Shown here: piece after piece, positions 17,391 through 26,469 of the stretch | Layout: the number at the start of each line of letters is the position of its first letter | Position numbering within the stretch: position 1 is the first letter of the stretch | Assembly: GCA_022712915.1 (NCBI GenBank) | Contig: JAFLJQ010000272.1 | Location: 1 to 34,446 of the forward strand | DNA from: Gammaproteobacteria bacterium | Lineage (GTDB): Bacteria > Pseudomonadota > Gammaproteobacteria > UBA6429 > Thiohalophilaceae | DNA length: 34,446 nucleotides | Direction of reading: 5' to 3' | Program-made: the position numbers and the translations under genes | Notes under the pieces: model-generated | What the model was told of the DNA's origin: nothing | What the model saw: the letters and a program-made list of their open reading frames with translations, nothing else | Databases searched by the model: none

Positions 17391-17870
17391 ATGCTAAATA
17401 ATTTATTCAACAATAATAAAAAAGATGGCTGCTCATGCGGTTCGGGTAAAATCTATACAAAGTGCTGTAAAGTCTATCATGATGGAGACCCCGTCCCGAC
17501 AGCCGAGGCCTTAATGCGTGCCCGCTATTCAGCCTATTGCCTTAACAATGAAAACTATTTAACCCTGACCTGGCATCCAGGATCACGCCCCAAACGGATT
17601 CATCTCGGTGATGACAATGCCATACAGTGGGTCAAATTGGACATCATTCGTATCGAACAAGGAGGCCCGAATGACAAGCTGGGTATTGTTGAATTCAAGG
17701 CTTCTTATGATATTGAAGGTAAAACAGGGCAACTACACGAAATCAGCAATTTTGTGAAAGAAGATAACCAGTGGTATTACTTCGATGGTGAAATTGAATA
17801 TCACGATGATGATGAGCAGGATGATTTCAAGAACTTTAAACCCGTGCGCCGTCTGTCAGCCGAAACCTGA
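17391..17870 (+). CDS. ychJ: YchJ-family SEC-C motif protein (UPF0225)
   Basis: The 159-aa protein begins with a cysteine cluster, CSCGSGKIYTKCC (about 14-26), a zinc-binding SEC-C-like motif. The YchJ core follows: PTAEALMRARYSAY (about 36-49), then an NTF2-like fold with the WHPGSRP and EISNFVKEDNQWYYFDG segments. The biochemical function of YchJ is not known. The C-terminal SEC-C cluster of E. coli YchJ is absent; the tail is acidic (HDDDEQDDF) instead. The stop lies 9 nt from the convergent rhomboid stop. Confidence 0.88.
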   Translation: MLNNLFNNNKKDGCSCGSGKIYTKCCKVYHDGDPVPTAEALMRARYSAYCLNNENYLTLTWHPGSRPKRIHLGDDNAIQWVKLDIIRIEQGGPNDKLGIVEFKASYDIEGKTGQLHEISNFVKEDNQWYYFDGEIEYHDDDEQDDFKNFKPVRRLSAET

Positions 17871-17879
17871 GTCAGGCTG

Positions 17880-18485
17880 TCAATGCGTTCTGTGTGATTT
17901 TATCCGCATAGCCTCCAGCCAACCCCATATCAGCCCCATTAATAATCCTGCTGTATGTGCCATATTGGCAATGGGCCCAAGCATCCCAGTCCAGCACAGG
18001 GCAAACCAGACCAACATCATGATCATGACATACTGGTTGAGAATAAGCCGCGCATAGGGATTAAATCGACCCTGCGCCCAGACATAACCTAGCAGACCAT
18101 AAACCACCCCGGACATACCTCCAAAAAGAGGGCCCGCGTGTATATATTGTGCCAGATTAGAACTAAGCCCGAGGCCAAGCACCAATGCACCCAGCTTCCA
18201 GGGTTGACTGGTGCGCTCAATCGCCCCACCCAGCTCCCATAACCAGAGTGAATTAAAAACAATATGCATCAGTCCAAAATGAATAAAGATCGGTGTAATC
18301 AAGCGCCAATACTGACCTGCTTTCACCTCGGGCAAAAACCATACGCCCTCGCCGATATATTTTGAAATTAGAAAGTTTTCGATAATTGCTCTGTTCTCAC
18401 CCAGATTACTCGCCAGTGCAATCAATGCACAAACACCAATCAGCGTGATGGTTAAAACAGGTTGTCGGGATTTGAGGTCAAACAA
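17880..18485 (-). CDS. Rhomboid-family intramembrane serine protease
   Basis: The 201-aa protein has six predicted membrane helices. The catalytic dyad is visible: Ser125 in GGMSGVVYG (GxSG, helix 4) and His177 in NMAHTAGLLMGL (helix 6). The conserved L1-loop and helix 2 region is also present (WRLITPIFIHFGLMHIVFN, about 60-78, whose second His and Asn belong to the oxyanion environment). It should cleave membrane proteins within or near the bilayer; the substrate is unknown. The length fits minimal GlpG-type rhomboids without the N-terminal cytosolic domain. It sits 21 nt downstream of the alpha/beta hydrolase gene on the same strand, so probably co-transcribed. Confidence 0.93.
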   Translation of the reverse strand: MFDLKSRQPVLTITLIGVCALIALASNLGENRAIIENFLISKYIGEGVWFLPEVKAGQYWRLITPIFIHFGLMHIVFNSLWLWELGGAIERTSQPWKLGALVLGLGLSSNLAQYIHAGPLFGGMSGVVYGLLGYVWAQGRFNPYARLILNQYVMIMMLVWFALCWTGMLGPIANMAHTAGLLMGLIWGWLEAMRIKSHRTH

Positions 18486-18506
18486 AATTTAATCAAATAT
18501 CTCTGT

Positions 18507-19382
18507 CTATAATTGTGATTCGCACCAGTCCTCAATAACCTGCCTTGCTTCATCAGGCTTTTCAGTTAATAACCAGTGATCGGCTTCGATATAGTGTATA
18601 TGACTATCAGGGATTGTCTTAATAATATTAACATTTTTATCTACATTGCTCATGGATGCGTTCTTTGATAACAGTATCAACACAGGACAAGTGATCGTTT
18701 CAATAGGGCCAGCTGGTCGAATCACCTCAAGGATATCCTGAATATAATTTGCCATGGGAATATATTTCATATCTTCCACTGGACTCATGTAAATCCCAGC
18801 TATATCTTTATGTGGATGTTCAAGCAGATACTTTCGCGTTTCAATATCTAACTCACGCAAATCTCGCGATTTAAAACGGCGCTTGCGGAAACCTAGCAAA
18901 TTAACAAACCAAACACACAGCAATATGGCCCACAGAATGTACTTGATTCGCCTTGCCTGCGCTAATTTACCAGTGAGGTTTTTATCAAAAATAGGATCGA
19001 TCAAGACCAGACCATTTACCAAATCATGATGTTGTATTGCATAATGCATGGCAACCTGCGCCCCCATACTGTGTCCGACCAAAATAACCTGCTCAAATTT
19101 TTTCGCCTTAAACACGTCATACATATCACTCGCCCACTTCTTGCGAGTGATGAAGCCATGCCAGAGTGAAGTATTATGTCCTCTCAGGTCAAAAGCCAAC
19201 AGATTCCAATTTTTTTTCAGTAACGTTTTATCAATAAGTTCATTCCAGCGCGTTTTATTACTAGCCATGCCATGGATCATGCCAATAACCCGACGAGTTG
19301 TATTATTCGCTACCAGTCGGAAGCCTATTTTTGCCCCATCTCTCAGTTTCAGTTGTTGTTCTTCTATCGGGGGATGTGCCAT
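18507..19382 (-). CDS. Alpha/beta-fold hydrolase
   Basis: The product has the alpha/beta-hydrolase order: oxyanion loop MIHGMASNKTRW, AFDLRGHNTS, nucleophile elbow VGHSMGAQVA, an inserted hydrophobic/basic lid (YILWAILLCVWFVNLLGFRKRR) that could contact the membrane, LILLSKNA and the catalytic His in EADHWLLTEKP. Substrate unknown; lipase/esterase or peroxidase-like activities are all possible. The frame is open to 19553 (GTG), with ATGs at 19490, 19442, 19430 and 19382. The last is preferred because AGGTG lies about 11 nt upstream and the preceding residues have no domain character. This gives 291 aa. The rhomboid gene follows after 21 nt. Confidence 0.8.
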   Translation of the reverse strand: MAHPPIEEQQLKLRDGAKIGFRLVANNTTRRVIGMIHGMASNKTRWNELIDKTLLKKNWNLLAFDLRGHNTSLWHGFITRKKWASDMYDVFKAKKFEQVILVGHSMGAQVAMHYAIQHHDLVNGLVLIDPIFDKNLTGKLAQARRIKYILWAILLCVWFVNLLGFRKRRFKSRDLRELDIETRKYLLEHPHKDIAGIYMSPVEDMKYIPMANYIQDILEVIRPAGPIETITCPVLILLSKNASMSNVDKNVNIIKTIPDSHIHYIEADHWLLTEKPDEARQVIEDWCESQL

Positions 19383-19876
19383 ATGTGCGATACACCTGTG
19401 ATCTTTACGATTAATTAAAAGACTCTTCATATTTAAGTGCATTTTTTTATATGCAGAGGCACAAACCCACGATAGTGACGTTAGCGCCATGCTCGAACAC
19501 TCATGTGTGTCATATACACTGCAGTTGTACGCACGGTGCTTCCTCACTCTCACAAAAAATTACTATTCATTGAAGCGCTCTAAAATGATAAATACAGTTT
19601 TGTGAAAATAACATGAAACCCACTTAATTTGTTATTACTTTAATTAAAGCCCTTAACACTATGATTTATTTCATATCTTGCAAACATCATTCAAATCGGT
19701 AGTAATAACTGCATTTGATAGGTAGTTTTAATCCGCTTATGTTTGAATAATTTAACTGCATATTTCTTGCCAAAACAAAATTACCTGACACAAATAAAAT
19801 GTATTCTTTAACAAACAAAATCGACTATGATTGTCTAGCACACAGGTGTTTTTATTTGGTGAATAAGGAGACGGCC
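19383..19876. other. AT-rich divergent intergenic region
   Basis: The spacer between the hydrolase gene and the YbaK-domain gene is AT-rich and should contain both promoters. Open frames continue from both genes into it, without coding character. A lone half-site ACCTGACAC at about 19780 resembles one arm of the 27.1/31.4-kb palindrome but lacks the second arm. Nothing else was recognised. Confidence 0.45.
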
Positions 19877-20344
19877 ATGGCTATCGCACTCACTCTACAA
19901 GAATTTCTCGACTGGGAAAAAGTCAATTATTCTATTGTCAAACATCCCTTTACCCTTTCGAGCCTCAGCACCGCCGAAGCGGCACATATTCCGGCCGACC
20001 ATCTTGCCAAGACTGTTGTATTGGTCGATGACTACGGTTTTGTGATGGTCATCGTGCCAGCCAATCAACACGTTGACCTGCCACGTTTGCGTAATATATA
20101 TAATCGTAATTTTATGCTTGCCAATGAAGATGAAATTGAAGAATTGTTTTACGACTGTGAACAGGGCGCTATCCCCGCGCTGGGTGAGGCCTACGGTTTT
20201 GAGATGTTGGTAGATGACACACTCATGCGGGAAAACGATAATATCTATGTTGAGGGAGGCGATCATCGCGCCCTTATCCGCTTGAATGGCCAGGACTTCA
20301 AACACCTCATGGCCCATGCCAATCACGGTCATTTCTGTCACTGA
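19877..20344 (+). CDS. YbaK-domain aminoacyl-tRNA deacylase-like protein
   Basis: The 155-aa protein matches the YbaK/ProX editing-domain family, which hydrolyses mischarged aminoacyl-tRNAs such as Ala- or Cys-tRNA-Pro. The supporting pattern is an N-terminal helix, SIVKHPFTLSSLSTAEAAHI, then HLAKTVVLVDDYGFVMVIVPA (with the conserved Lys), then GAIPALGEAYGFEMLVDD and a final strand near NIYVEGGDHRALIRL. ATG 19877 is chosen over 19799 because AAGGAG (19865-19870) lies 6 nt upstream and MAIALTLQEFL begins the domain. It appears monocistronic, ending in a strong terminator. The C terminus is His-rich (HANHGHFCH). Confidence 0.88.
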   Translation: MAIALTLQEFLDWEKVNYSIVKHPFTLSSLSTAEAAHIPADHLAKTVVLVDDYGFVMVIVPANQHVDLPRLRNIYNRNFMLANEDEIEELFYDCEQGAIPALGEAYGFEMLVDDTLMRENDNIYVEGGDHRALIRLNGQDFKHLMAHANHGHFCH

Positions 20345-20363
20345 TTAATCAATCTTTTCTATA

Positions 20364-20393
20364 TGCCTGAGTCACTCACTCAGGCACTTTTTT
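20364..20393 (+). terminator. Rho-independent terminator after the YbaK-domain gene
   Basis: TGCCTGAGT (20364-20372) and ACTCAGGCA (20378-20386) form a perfect 9-bp stem with a 5-nt loop. One C and six Ts follow (20388-20393). It lies 19 nt after the stop codon. Confidence 0.92.
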
Positions 20394-20497
20394 CAAATCA
20401 TCCATTATTTTGTAGGAATAAACCTACAGAAAGTTCGGTTTTATCCGACAGATTCATCAACACAGTCAAGCTAGACTGATGATCTCTTGGAGACTCT

Positions 20498-20647
20498 ATG
20501 AAAATGAACGTAACAATCAAACAGCTTATTTCGTTGCTTCTGATGACCGCCACCATGGCTCTATTTCTCTCATTCTTGCCGGAGCATCCACCTGGCTCAG
20601 TCCAAAACCAGACAACAACCCATCTGGCCAGTCAGGTTTCAAAATAA
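20498..20647 (+). CDS. Small membrane or exported peptide, 49 aa
   Basis: GGAG at 20489-20492 lies 5 nt before ATG 20498. The 49-residue product starts MKMNVTIKQLISLLLMT, forms one hydrophobic helix (about residues 9-27), then a Pro/Gln/Thr-rich polar tail ending LASQVSK. This is either a single-pass membrane peptide or a signal peptide with a very short mature part. A longer overlapping frame from ATG 20479 (60 codons) lacks this character. It sits just after a terminator, so it has its own promoter, and is convergent with aroG, whose stop is 15 nt away. No homologue recognised. Confidence 0.55.
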   Translation: MKMNVTIKQLISLLLMTATMALFLSFLPEHPPGSVQNQTTTHLASQVSK

Positions 20648-20662
20648 ATAACCCTTTCTAGA

Positions 20663-21742
20663 TTAATTTGTGCGTCGTTGCCGCACGGCCTGTGCCAACT
20701 CATCCAGCAGGGGCAAGCTTTGCTCCCAGCTAATACAGGCATCTGTAATGCTTTGACCATATTTCAATGGCTTGGCTGCTGTCACCTCCTGGCGACCTGC
20801 TTTGAGGTGACTTTCGATCATAGCACCCATAATGGCCTTATTACCCGAGGCTATCTGATTTGCCACATTGCTGCCAACGACTAACTGACGCTCATGCTGT
20901 TTACTGCTGTTGGCATGACTAAAATCCACCATGACCATTTCATCAAGACCAGCCTGACTTAACTCCTGACAAGCTTGTGTGATACTGGCCGTATCGTAAT
21001 TGGTTGAGCGTCCGCCGCGCAGGATAATATGGCAGTCATCATTCCCGGTGGTAGAAAAGATTGCTGAACGCCCAGCTTTGGTCAGTGATAAAAAGTGGTG
21101 CGGCCGATTAGCTGCGCGGATGGCATCTGTGGCAATTTTCAGCGTGCCGTCAGTGCCATTCTTGAAACCCACTGGACAGGACAGCCCTGAAGCCAGCTCA
21201 CGGTGTACCTGGCTCTCAGTTGTACGGGCGCCAATAGCTCCCCAGCTAATCAGATCGGCCACATACTGCGGTGTAACCAGATCCAGGAATTCTGTTGCGG
21301 CAGGAATACCGAGGTTATTGATATCAAGTAATAACTTACGGGCCAGACGAAGGCCCTTGTCAATCTGATAGCTATCGTCAAGATCCGGGTCATTGATCAG
21401 GCCTTTCCAGCCGACGGTGGTGCGTGGTTTTTCAAAATAAACACGCATAACGATCAGTAAATCATCTTCATATTGTTTACGTGCCGCATTTAATTTTTGA
21501 GCATATTCCATGGCCGCCACGGGATCATGGATGGAGCAGGGGCCAATAATCAGTAGCATGCGATCATCCTGATCATGCAGGATGTTATGGATAGCATTGC
21601 GTGTCTTGAAGACAGTATCAGTCGCCTCATTGGTGATTGATACCTCGTTACGCACCTGTTCCGGAGGACTGACCTCTTTAATCTCGCGAATACGTAAATC
21701 GTCGGTCTGGTATTTCATATTTTTTATAAGTGCTGGATTCAT
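20663..21742 (-). CDS. aroG: 3-deoxy-7-phosphoheptulonate (DAHP) synthase, class I (AroF/G/H type)
   Basis: The enzyme condenses phosphoenolpyruvate and erythrose 4-phosphate, the first step of aromatic amino-acid synthesis. The 359-aa sequence shows the class I signatures IGPCSIHDPVAAMEYA (metal-binding Cys), RVYFEKPRTTVGWKGLINDP, GAIGARTTESQVHRELASG, GFKNGTDG, ILRGGRSTNYD and VDFSHANSSK. E. coli AroG begins at the residue equivalent to the internal Met9 (21718; MKYQTDDLRIREIKE). The longer start at 21742 is kept because GGTAAGA lies upstream of it, but 21718 is possible. The feedback-inhibitor type (Phe, Tyr or Trp) cannot be decided here, so the symbol is for the family. Confidence 0.93.
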   Translation of the reverse strand: MNPALIKNMKYQTDDLRIREIKEVSPPEQVRNEVSITNEATDTVFKTRNAIHNILHDQDDRMLLIIGPCSIHDPVAAMEYAQKLNAARKQYEDDLLIVMRVYFEKPRTTVGWKGLINDPDLDDSYQIDKGLRLARKLLLDINNLGIPAATEFLDLVTPQYVADLISWGAIGARTTESQVHRELASGLSCPVGFKNGTDGTLKIATDAIRAANRPHHFLSLTKAGRSAIFSTTGNDDCHIILRGGRSTNYDTASITQACQELSQAGLDEMVMVDFSHANSSKQHERQLVVGSNVANQIASGNKAIMGAMIESHLKAGRQEVTAAKPLKYGQSITDACISWEQSLPLLDELAQAVRQRRTN

Positions 21743-22167
21743 TTCATCTTACCAATTACTTGAGATGTTGCCTAAAAAATTTAGCACCCGCAGGCCTATA
21801 TTCTTCAAGGCCAGATCGCCTGACGAAGGTTCATGCATTCTCTGCCCAAAAATCAAAGTCATCACCAAATATTACTTTTGTATTTGAACCATACCATCAA
21901 CCATCATACGGCGGTGGCTGGCAGTATATTTTATCCCACCTTGCCTTACTCTATCATCAAGAATGGCCCTGTTTCCCGGGGTCGCCACAGTAACGACTGG
22001 CTCCAACAACCCCTATGAATAAAATCAGGCGTGATAATGAAGTCATAACCCAATTCCAATGAGGAAATACAGAAAAACGCAATCCTAGACCAGATTCGGG
22101 GTCGATGTCTTGTTTTTCCGGTGGTTTTATCGAGAAAAATACCCGACCCTCCACCGGGTTTGGCAGA
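21743..22167. other. Non-coding region between aroG and the TRAP binding-protein gene
   Basis: About 425 bp lie between the two minus-strand genes. The sequence holds an inverted repeat CCGGTGG (22118-22124) / CCACCGG (22151-22157), 10 bp after the TRAP gene stop, with a 26-nt loop and no T-run. It may serve as a weak 3'-end structure. A minus-strand frame runs from inside the TRAP gene through much of this spacer, but its composition is not convincing. No other feature recognised. Confidence 0.45.
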
Positions 22168-23244
22168 CTAGAGCGAACGAGCCCGCATATAGGCCGCCTC
22201 TGAAATATCATGCCAGGCCTTGGCCTGATTACGAAACTTAAGGAAAGACTCATAGACCTTTTTACTGGCCTTGTCCTTACTGGCCACCTCGGCCACCACC
22301 TCATCCGACAAACCACGTAATTTTGTGATAACAGCATCTGGAAAGGGACGTAAGTTGACCTTGTGCTTGTTTATCAGGGTATGTAAGGCGGCATTGTTGC
22401 GAGCTGTATACTCCGCCAGCATATCCTGATTCACGACCTTACAGGCATTGCTAACCACGCTCTGCAGATCCTTGGGCAGGGCCAGGAAGGCCTTGCGATT
22501 AATCAACGCCTCCAAAGTGGTTCCCGGTTCATGCCAGCCAGGATAATAATAGAACTTGGCAACCTTGTATAAGCCAAAAGCCAGGTCATTGTACGGGCCA
22601 ACCCACTCTGTGGCATCAATGGCACCGGATTGCAATGAAGTGTAAATTTCACCGCCAGGCAAACTCACCGGCGTGCCACCTGCCCGTCTGAGCACCTCAC
22701 CGCCCAGACCGGGGATACGCATCTTCAGACCTTTTAAATCCTGTAGAGATTTGATCTCCTTGTTAAACCAGCCTCCCATTTGCACACCGGTATTACCTGC
22801 AGCGGCTGGAATTAGGCCAAACGGCGCATAAATCTGTTCCCAGAGTTGCATGCCACCACCATGATAGAGCCAGCCATTCATCTCCTGGGCCGTCAGACCA
22901 AAAGGCACTGCGGCAAAAAATTGTGCGGCCTCACTCTTGCCCTTCCAGTAATAGGCGGCCCCATGCCCCATCTCGGCCGTGCCGCGTGATACCGCATCGA
23001 ATACTTCAAAGGCGGGCACTAGTTCCTTGGCACCGTAGACTTTGACCTGAATTCGACCGCCACTCATTTCGGTAATTAGTTTGGCCAGATTATTGGCTCC
23101 GGTTCCCAGACCGGGGAAGTTTTTTGGCCAGGTCGTGACCATTTTCCATTTAAATTTTGATGCTGCATAGGCAAAATTAGTGGTGCCCAGACTGGTCAAC
23201 GCAGTGCCTGCGCCAACTCCCTTGATAAAGTCACGCCGTTTCAT
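22168..23244 (-). CDS. TRAP-transporter substrate-binding protein, DctP/TakP-like, Tat-exported
   Basis: The 358-aa product begins MKRRDFIKGVGAGTAL, a twin-arginine signal, with cleavage likely after AYA near residue 27. The mature protein has TRAP-SBP features: WKMVTTWPKNFPG, MRIPGLGGEVLRRAGGTPV (the conserved substrate-binding Arg) and SGAIDATEWVGPYNDLAFG, the latter typical of the TakP-like branch that binds 2-oxo or other small organic acids. ATG 23244 is preferred because GGGGA lies 8 nt upstream; 23259 and 23250 are alternatives. No DctQ/DctM permease genes are adjacent, which is unusual: TRAP genes normally sit together. Confidence 0.9.
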   Translation of the reverse strand: MKRRDFIKGVGAGTALTSLGTTNFAYAASKFKWKMVTTWPKNFPGLGTGANNLAKLITEMSGGRIQVKVYGAKELVPAFEVFDAVSRGTAEMGHGAAYYWKGKSEAAQFFAAVPFGLTAQEMNGWLYHGGGMQLWEQIYAPFGLIPAAAGNTGVQMGGWFNKEIKSLQDLKGLKMRIPGLGGEVLRRAGGTPVSLPGGEIYTSLQSGAIDATEWVGPYNDLAFGLYKVAKFYYYPGWHEPGTTLEALINRKAFLALPKDLQSVVSNACKVVNQDMLAEYTARNNAALHTLINKHKVNLRPFPDAVITKLRGLSDEVVAEVASKDKASKKVYESFLKFRNQAKAWHDISEAAYMRARSL

Positions 23245-23573
23245 TTCCATGTTCCCCATGTGGGTTGATTAAAGTCAAAAAACTTTTTAGCACATATTCG
23301 CAATATCTTTAATTTTTTTTCAGCCCCCCAAAAAAGAAAAATTCTTTTTACGTCAAACACATGAGTCCAGTCAAACATTGACCTGATATTTTTAACTGAA
23401 GCTATGCTTTTGATTTCAAACAACTTGGTCTTTTTTTAGCCAAACTGGAAAGCCTGTTTTATATTTGCCATGCTGTCTCAGACATGCACCAACGCGGCAC
23501 AACGGCACGAAATATCAACTGGCTGACTGGCAGTTCATAACAATACCAACTTTCTGTACAGGATATAATTAAG
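23245..23573. other. Divergent intergenic region
   Basis: A roughly 330-bp spacer separates the TRAP binding-protein gene from the GGDEF-EAL gene. It is AT-rich on the left and more balanced on the right. No riboswitch-like conserved core, strong palindrome or small gene was seen. AGGA at 23560-23563 is the likely ribosome-binding site of the right-hand gene. Confidence 0.45.
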
Positions 23574-26435
23574 ATGACTAAGCCCCTTCGGGACTTAACA
23601 AGGCGTTTTATACTCTTCACCGTTACGGGCTTGGTACTTACGCCTATCGTTGCTTATAGTGTCGCGCTATATTACGGCATAGTGGAAGCAAAGTCCTTCT
23701 TTCAACCCGCCCTTGGTTTGCTAGTTGTTCTCTATCTGGCTTTATGTAGCTGGGTCAGTGTTCATTTTTCCCGTTTTTTGAAGCCGATACAAAACTGGAT
23801 CAAACATAATCCGCAAGGTGGGCCATTGCCCACTCAACTAGAACAACATATTCAGGGGTTTGCTGATAACTATTGGTCATTTTATTTACTAGCGATATTT
23901 CTGTTGCCCACAGCACAGCACTGGGCCGGATTGTATGCGGCAGGCTCAAATCCGATGTATAGCCTGTTCAACATAATGTTGTTACAACTGGTTGTTTCCA
24001 TAATGGCAGGAATGCCTGGTTTTTTGATGGCACTCTCAATCCTGGGCAAGCTAGGCACCTATACAGGTACTGCACTTCAGCAATGCAGCATGAAAACAAA
24101 AATGTTCATTGTGGGTGGTTATATCCCTCTGCTTGCCACGACAATCATGCTGAAATATTACTGGTGGCGCACCCAATTTCTTTCAGGTGAAATTCTGTTG
24201 GCCTGGGTCATGTTTGGTATCGGTGCCTTTGTGATCACAGCACTGGCCATCCGTAGTCTTAGCCAGTCACTTAAACCGGTCGAGGAGATCATTTCCAGTA
24301 GCGGTGTCTCATTCTATAAAACCATGGCCGCTCGTTTACGTCCACGCTCTAACGATGAAGTTGGTTCACTAGTCGAAATGCTAGGCAAACTATTTCGCCG
24401 TCTGGGAGATCAAGAAGCCTATGTAAATGCTATTATAGACAATGCCGCCGAAGGCATTATTGTTATCAACAAGCAAGGCAGGGTCGAAACGTTTAACCCG
24501 GCCGCAGAACAGTTATTTGGTTATAAGCATGACAATATTCATCATAAACCCATCACCTGGTTATTACCCAACCTCAATATAGAACAACTCTCCCAGTATG
24601 CTGGTGAACATGAAATTACAGGCCGCCGTAAAAACGGAGATGACTTTGATGTCGCTATACGAATCAGTGAAATGTCCACCGATAACGGTCTGTTTTACAC
24701 CTGTCTGGTTGGTGATATCTCTGAACGCAAAGCAGCAGAATATAAGCTCATGGAAGCCGAATCACGTTATCGTGATCTGGTTGAAACGGCACATGATCTG
24801 GTTTGGAGCATGGATCAAAATGGCCGATGGATCTATCTGAATGATGCGAGCCAACGCATGTATGGTTATAAGCCAGAAGAAATGCTGGGACGTAATTTTA
24901 TTGAATTTCAAGCGCCAGAATCTTATGAGCGTGACAATACCGCTTTCACCCGTTTGTTAGAAGGGCAGGAACTCTTACAATATGAAACAACTCACCTCGA
25001 TAAGGAAGGCAACCTGCATTACATCTGCTTTAACGCTAAACCCCGACTCAATAAAAATGGCCAGGTAGTACGTATAAGTGGAACCGCCCGCGATGTCACG
25101 GAACAGAAGATCTTTGAACGGGAACTGACCTATCAGGCACAACACGATTCCCTCACTGGCCTGTATAACCGCAGCTATTTTCAGCAGGAATTGCAACGCC
25201 TTATCTCGCGTGTTGCACGCAGTGGTGCTGAATGTGCCTTGCTCTATCTCGACCTGGATCAGTTCAAGTATGTCAACGATACACTGGGTCATGCCGCCGG
25301 TGATCGTCTGCTGCTGGAATGCACCAATTTGTTAAAGGACAACCTTCGTGAAGGTGATTTGCTGGCCCGTTTTGGTGGTGATGAATTTACCGTGCTTTTA
25401 TATAACCTCGATAAATCTGCTACAGAGCGTGTGGCAGAAAATCTGCGTAAGTTGTTTGAAAATTATCGTTTTATGGACAGTGCCAAAACTTTCAATGTTA
25501 CCTGTAGTATTGGCATAACCTTGATTGGTAGTGAAACCACTTCGGTTGATGAGGTTCTTTCCCAGGCTGATCTTGCATGTAACATATCCAAAACTCAGGG
25601 CCGTAATTGTGTACACATGTACAAGCCTACTGATTATGAAAAATCCGGCATGGGGGAAGATATTGGTTGGGCAACACGCATGCGTGATGCTATTGACAAA
25701 AATCGCTTCCAATTAGTTTATCAACCCATTTTGTCCCTCAGTAACAACCTTGTAATGGACTATGAAGTCCTGTTAAGGATGAAAACCGATAGTGGTGATT
25801 ACATTATGCCCAGTGGTTTCATTCCTGCTGCAGAACGTTTTGGTCTGGTCAATCAGGTTGACCGCTGGACAGTAAGGCAGGCTATTCATAATCTTGTCGA
25901 ACATCATGGAAATGGCAACTTTATACACTTCGCCATAAACCTGTCTGGTCATGCCTTTAATGATCGTGAATTATTACCCATGATCAGCAGTCTGTTGCGT
26001 GACACCCGACTGGAACCATCTGCCCTAACTTTTGAAATCACTGAAACGGCCGCCATCGCCGACATGCAATCGGCTACACGTTTCATTAGTGAATTGAAAA
26101 ATATTGGCTGCCAGTTTGCACTGGATGATTTTGGTTCTGGTTTCTGTTCCTTCACCTACCTGAAACACCTGCCTGTCGATAAACTAAAGATTGATGGTTC
26201 CTTCGTACAGGGGCTCGCCCATGCCACCGTCGATCAGGCCATGGTTCGTTCCATGAACCAAATTGCCCATGCTCTGGGCAAACAGACTATCGCAGAGTTT
26301 GTCGAAAACCAGGCGACACTGGAGCTGCTCAAACAATATGGTGTTGACTATGCACAGGGTAACTACCTTGGCAAACCTTCAGCGACACTGGGCCCATACT
26401 GTGACAGCAGTTCTGCTGCCATGCAGATAAATTAA
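23574..26435 (+). CDS. Membrane PAS-PAS-GGDEF-EAL c-di-GMP signalling protein
   Basis: The 953-aa protein has about six membrane helices (residues 10-235), a HAMP-like connector (about 235-290), two PAS domains (about 290-400 and 405-520, the second ending in a PAC-like segment GTARDVTEQK), a GGDEF domain (about 530-690) and an EAL domain (about 705-945). GGDEF is intact (601-605), with an I-site REGD five residues before it. The EAL signature reads EVL (731-733, YEVLLRMK). The other catalytic positions appear present: INLSG, FEITETAA, LDDFGSGFCSF, DKLKIDGSFV, AEFVEN and AQGNYLG. It could both make and degrade c-di-GMP; the net direction cannot be told. AGGA lies 10 nt upstream of ATG. It stands alone in its own unit. 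Confidence 0.94.
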   Translation: MTKPLRDLTRRFILFTVTGLVLTPIVAYSVALYYGIVEAKSFFQPALGLLVVLYLALCSWVSVHFSRFLKPIQNWIKHNPQGGPLPTQLEQHIQGFADNYWSFYLLAIFLLPTAQHWAGLYAAGSNPMYSLFNIMLLQLVVSIMAGMPGFLMALSILGKLGTYTGTALQQCSMKTKMFIVGGYIPLLATTIMLKYYWWRTQFLSGEILLAWVMFGIGAFVITALAIRSLSQSLKPVEEIISSSGVSFYKTMAARLRPRSNDEVGSLVEMLGKLFRRLGDQEAYVNAIIDNAAEGIIVINKQGRVETFNPAAEQLFGYKHDNIHHKPITWLLPNLNIEQLSQYAGEHEITGRRKNGDDFDVAIRISEMSTDNGLFYTCLVGDISERKAAEYKLMEAESRYRDLVETAHDLVWSMDQNGRWIYLNDASQRMYGYKPEEMLGRNFIEFQAPESYERDNTAFTRLLEGQELLQYETTHLDKEGNLHYICFNAKPRLNKNGQVVRISGTARDVTEQKIFERELTYQAQHDSLTGLYNRSYFQQELQRLISRVARSGAECALLYLDLDQFKYVNDTLGHAAGDRLLLECTNLLKDNLREGDLLARFGGDEFTVLLYNLDKSATERVAENLRKLFENYRFMDSAKTFNVTCSIGITLIGSETTSVDEVLSQADLACNISKTQGRNCVHMYKPTDYEKSGMGEDIGWATRMRDAIDKNRFQLVYQPILSLSNNLVMDYEVLLRMKTDSGDYIMPSGFIPAAERFGLVNQVDRWTVRQAIHNLVEHHGNGNFIHFAINLSGHAFNDRELLPMISSLLRDTRLEPSALTFEITETAAIADMQSATRFISELKNIGCQFALDDFGSGFCSFTYLKHLPVDKLKIDGSFVQGLAHATVDQAMVRSMNQIAHALGKQTIAEFVENQATLELLKQYGVDYAQGNYLGKPSATLGPYCDSSSAAMQIN

Positions 26436-26469
26436 AAGGCTCGTCTATAAATCCGCATGTCACCCCACA

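Noticed and set aside
17880-18485. Rhomboid as a rhombosortase for a GlyGly-CTERM tail on the nearby metalloprotease
   Set aside because: The metalloprotease ends in a CFI-box and a basic tail, not a GlyGly-CTERM helix, and the rhomboid resembles ordinary GlpG-type proteases.
21957-22337. 126-codon minus-strand ORF overlapping the TRAP gene 3' end
   Set aside because: Half of it is an alternative frame of the TRAP gene; the rest is Arg/Pro/Trp-rich with no start signal or domain.
23574-26435. EAL domain inactive because EAL reads EVL
   Set aside because: The Glu and Leu are retained and the other catalytic segments look complete; the middle residue tolerates change.
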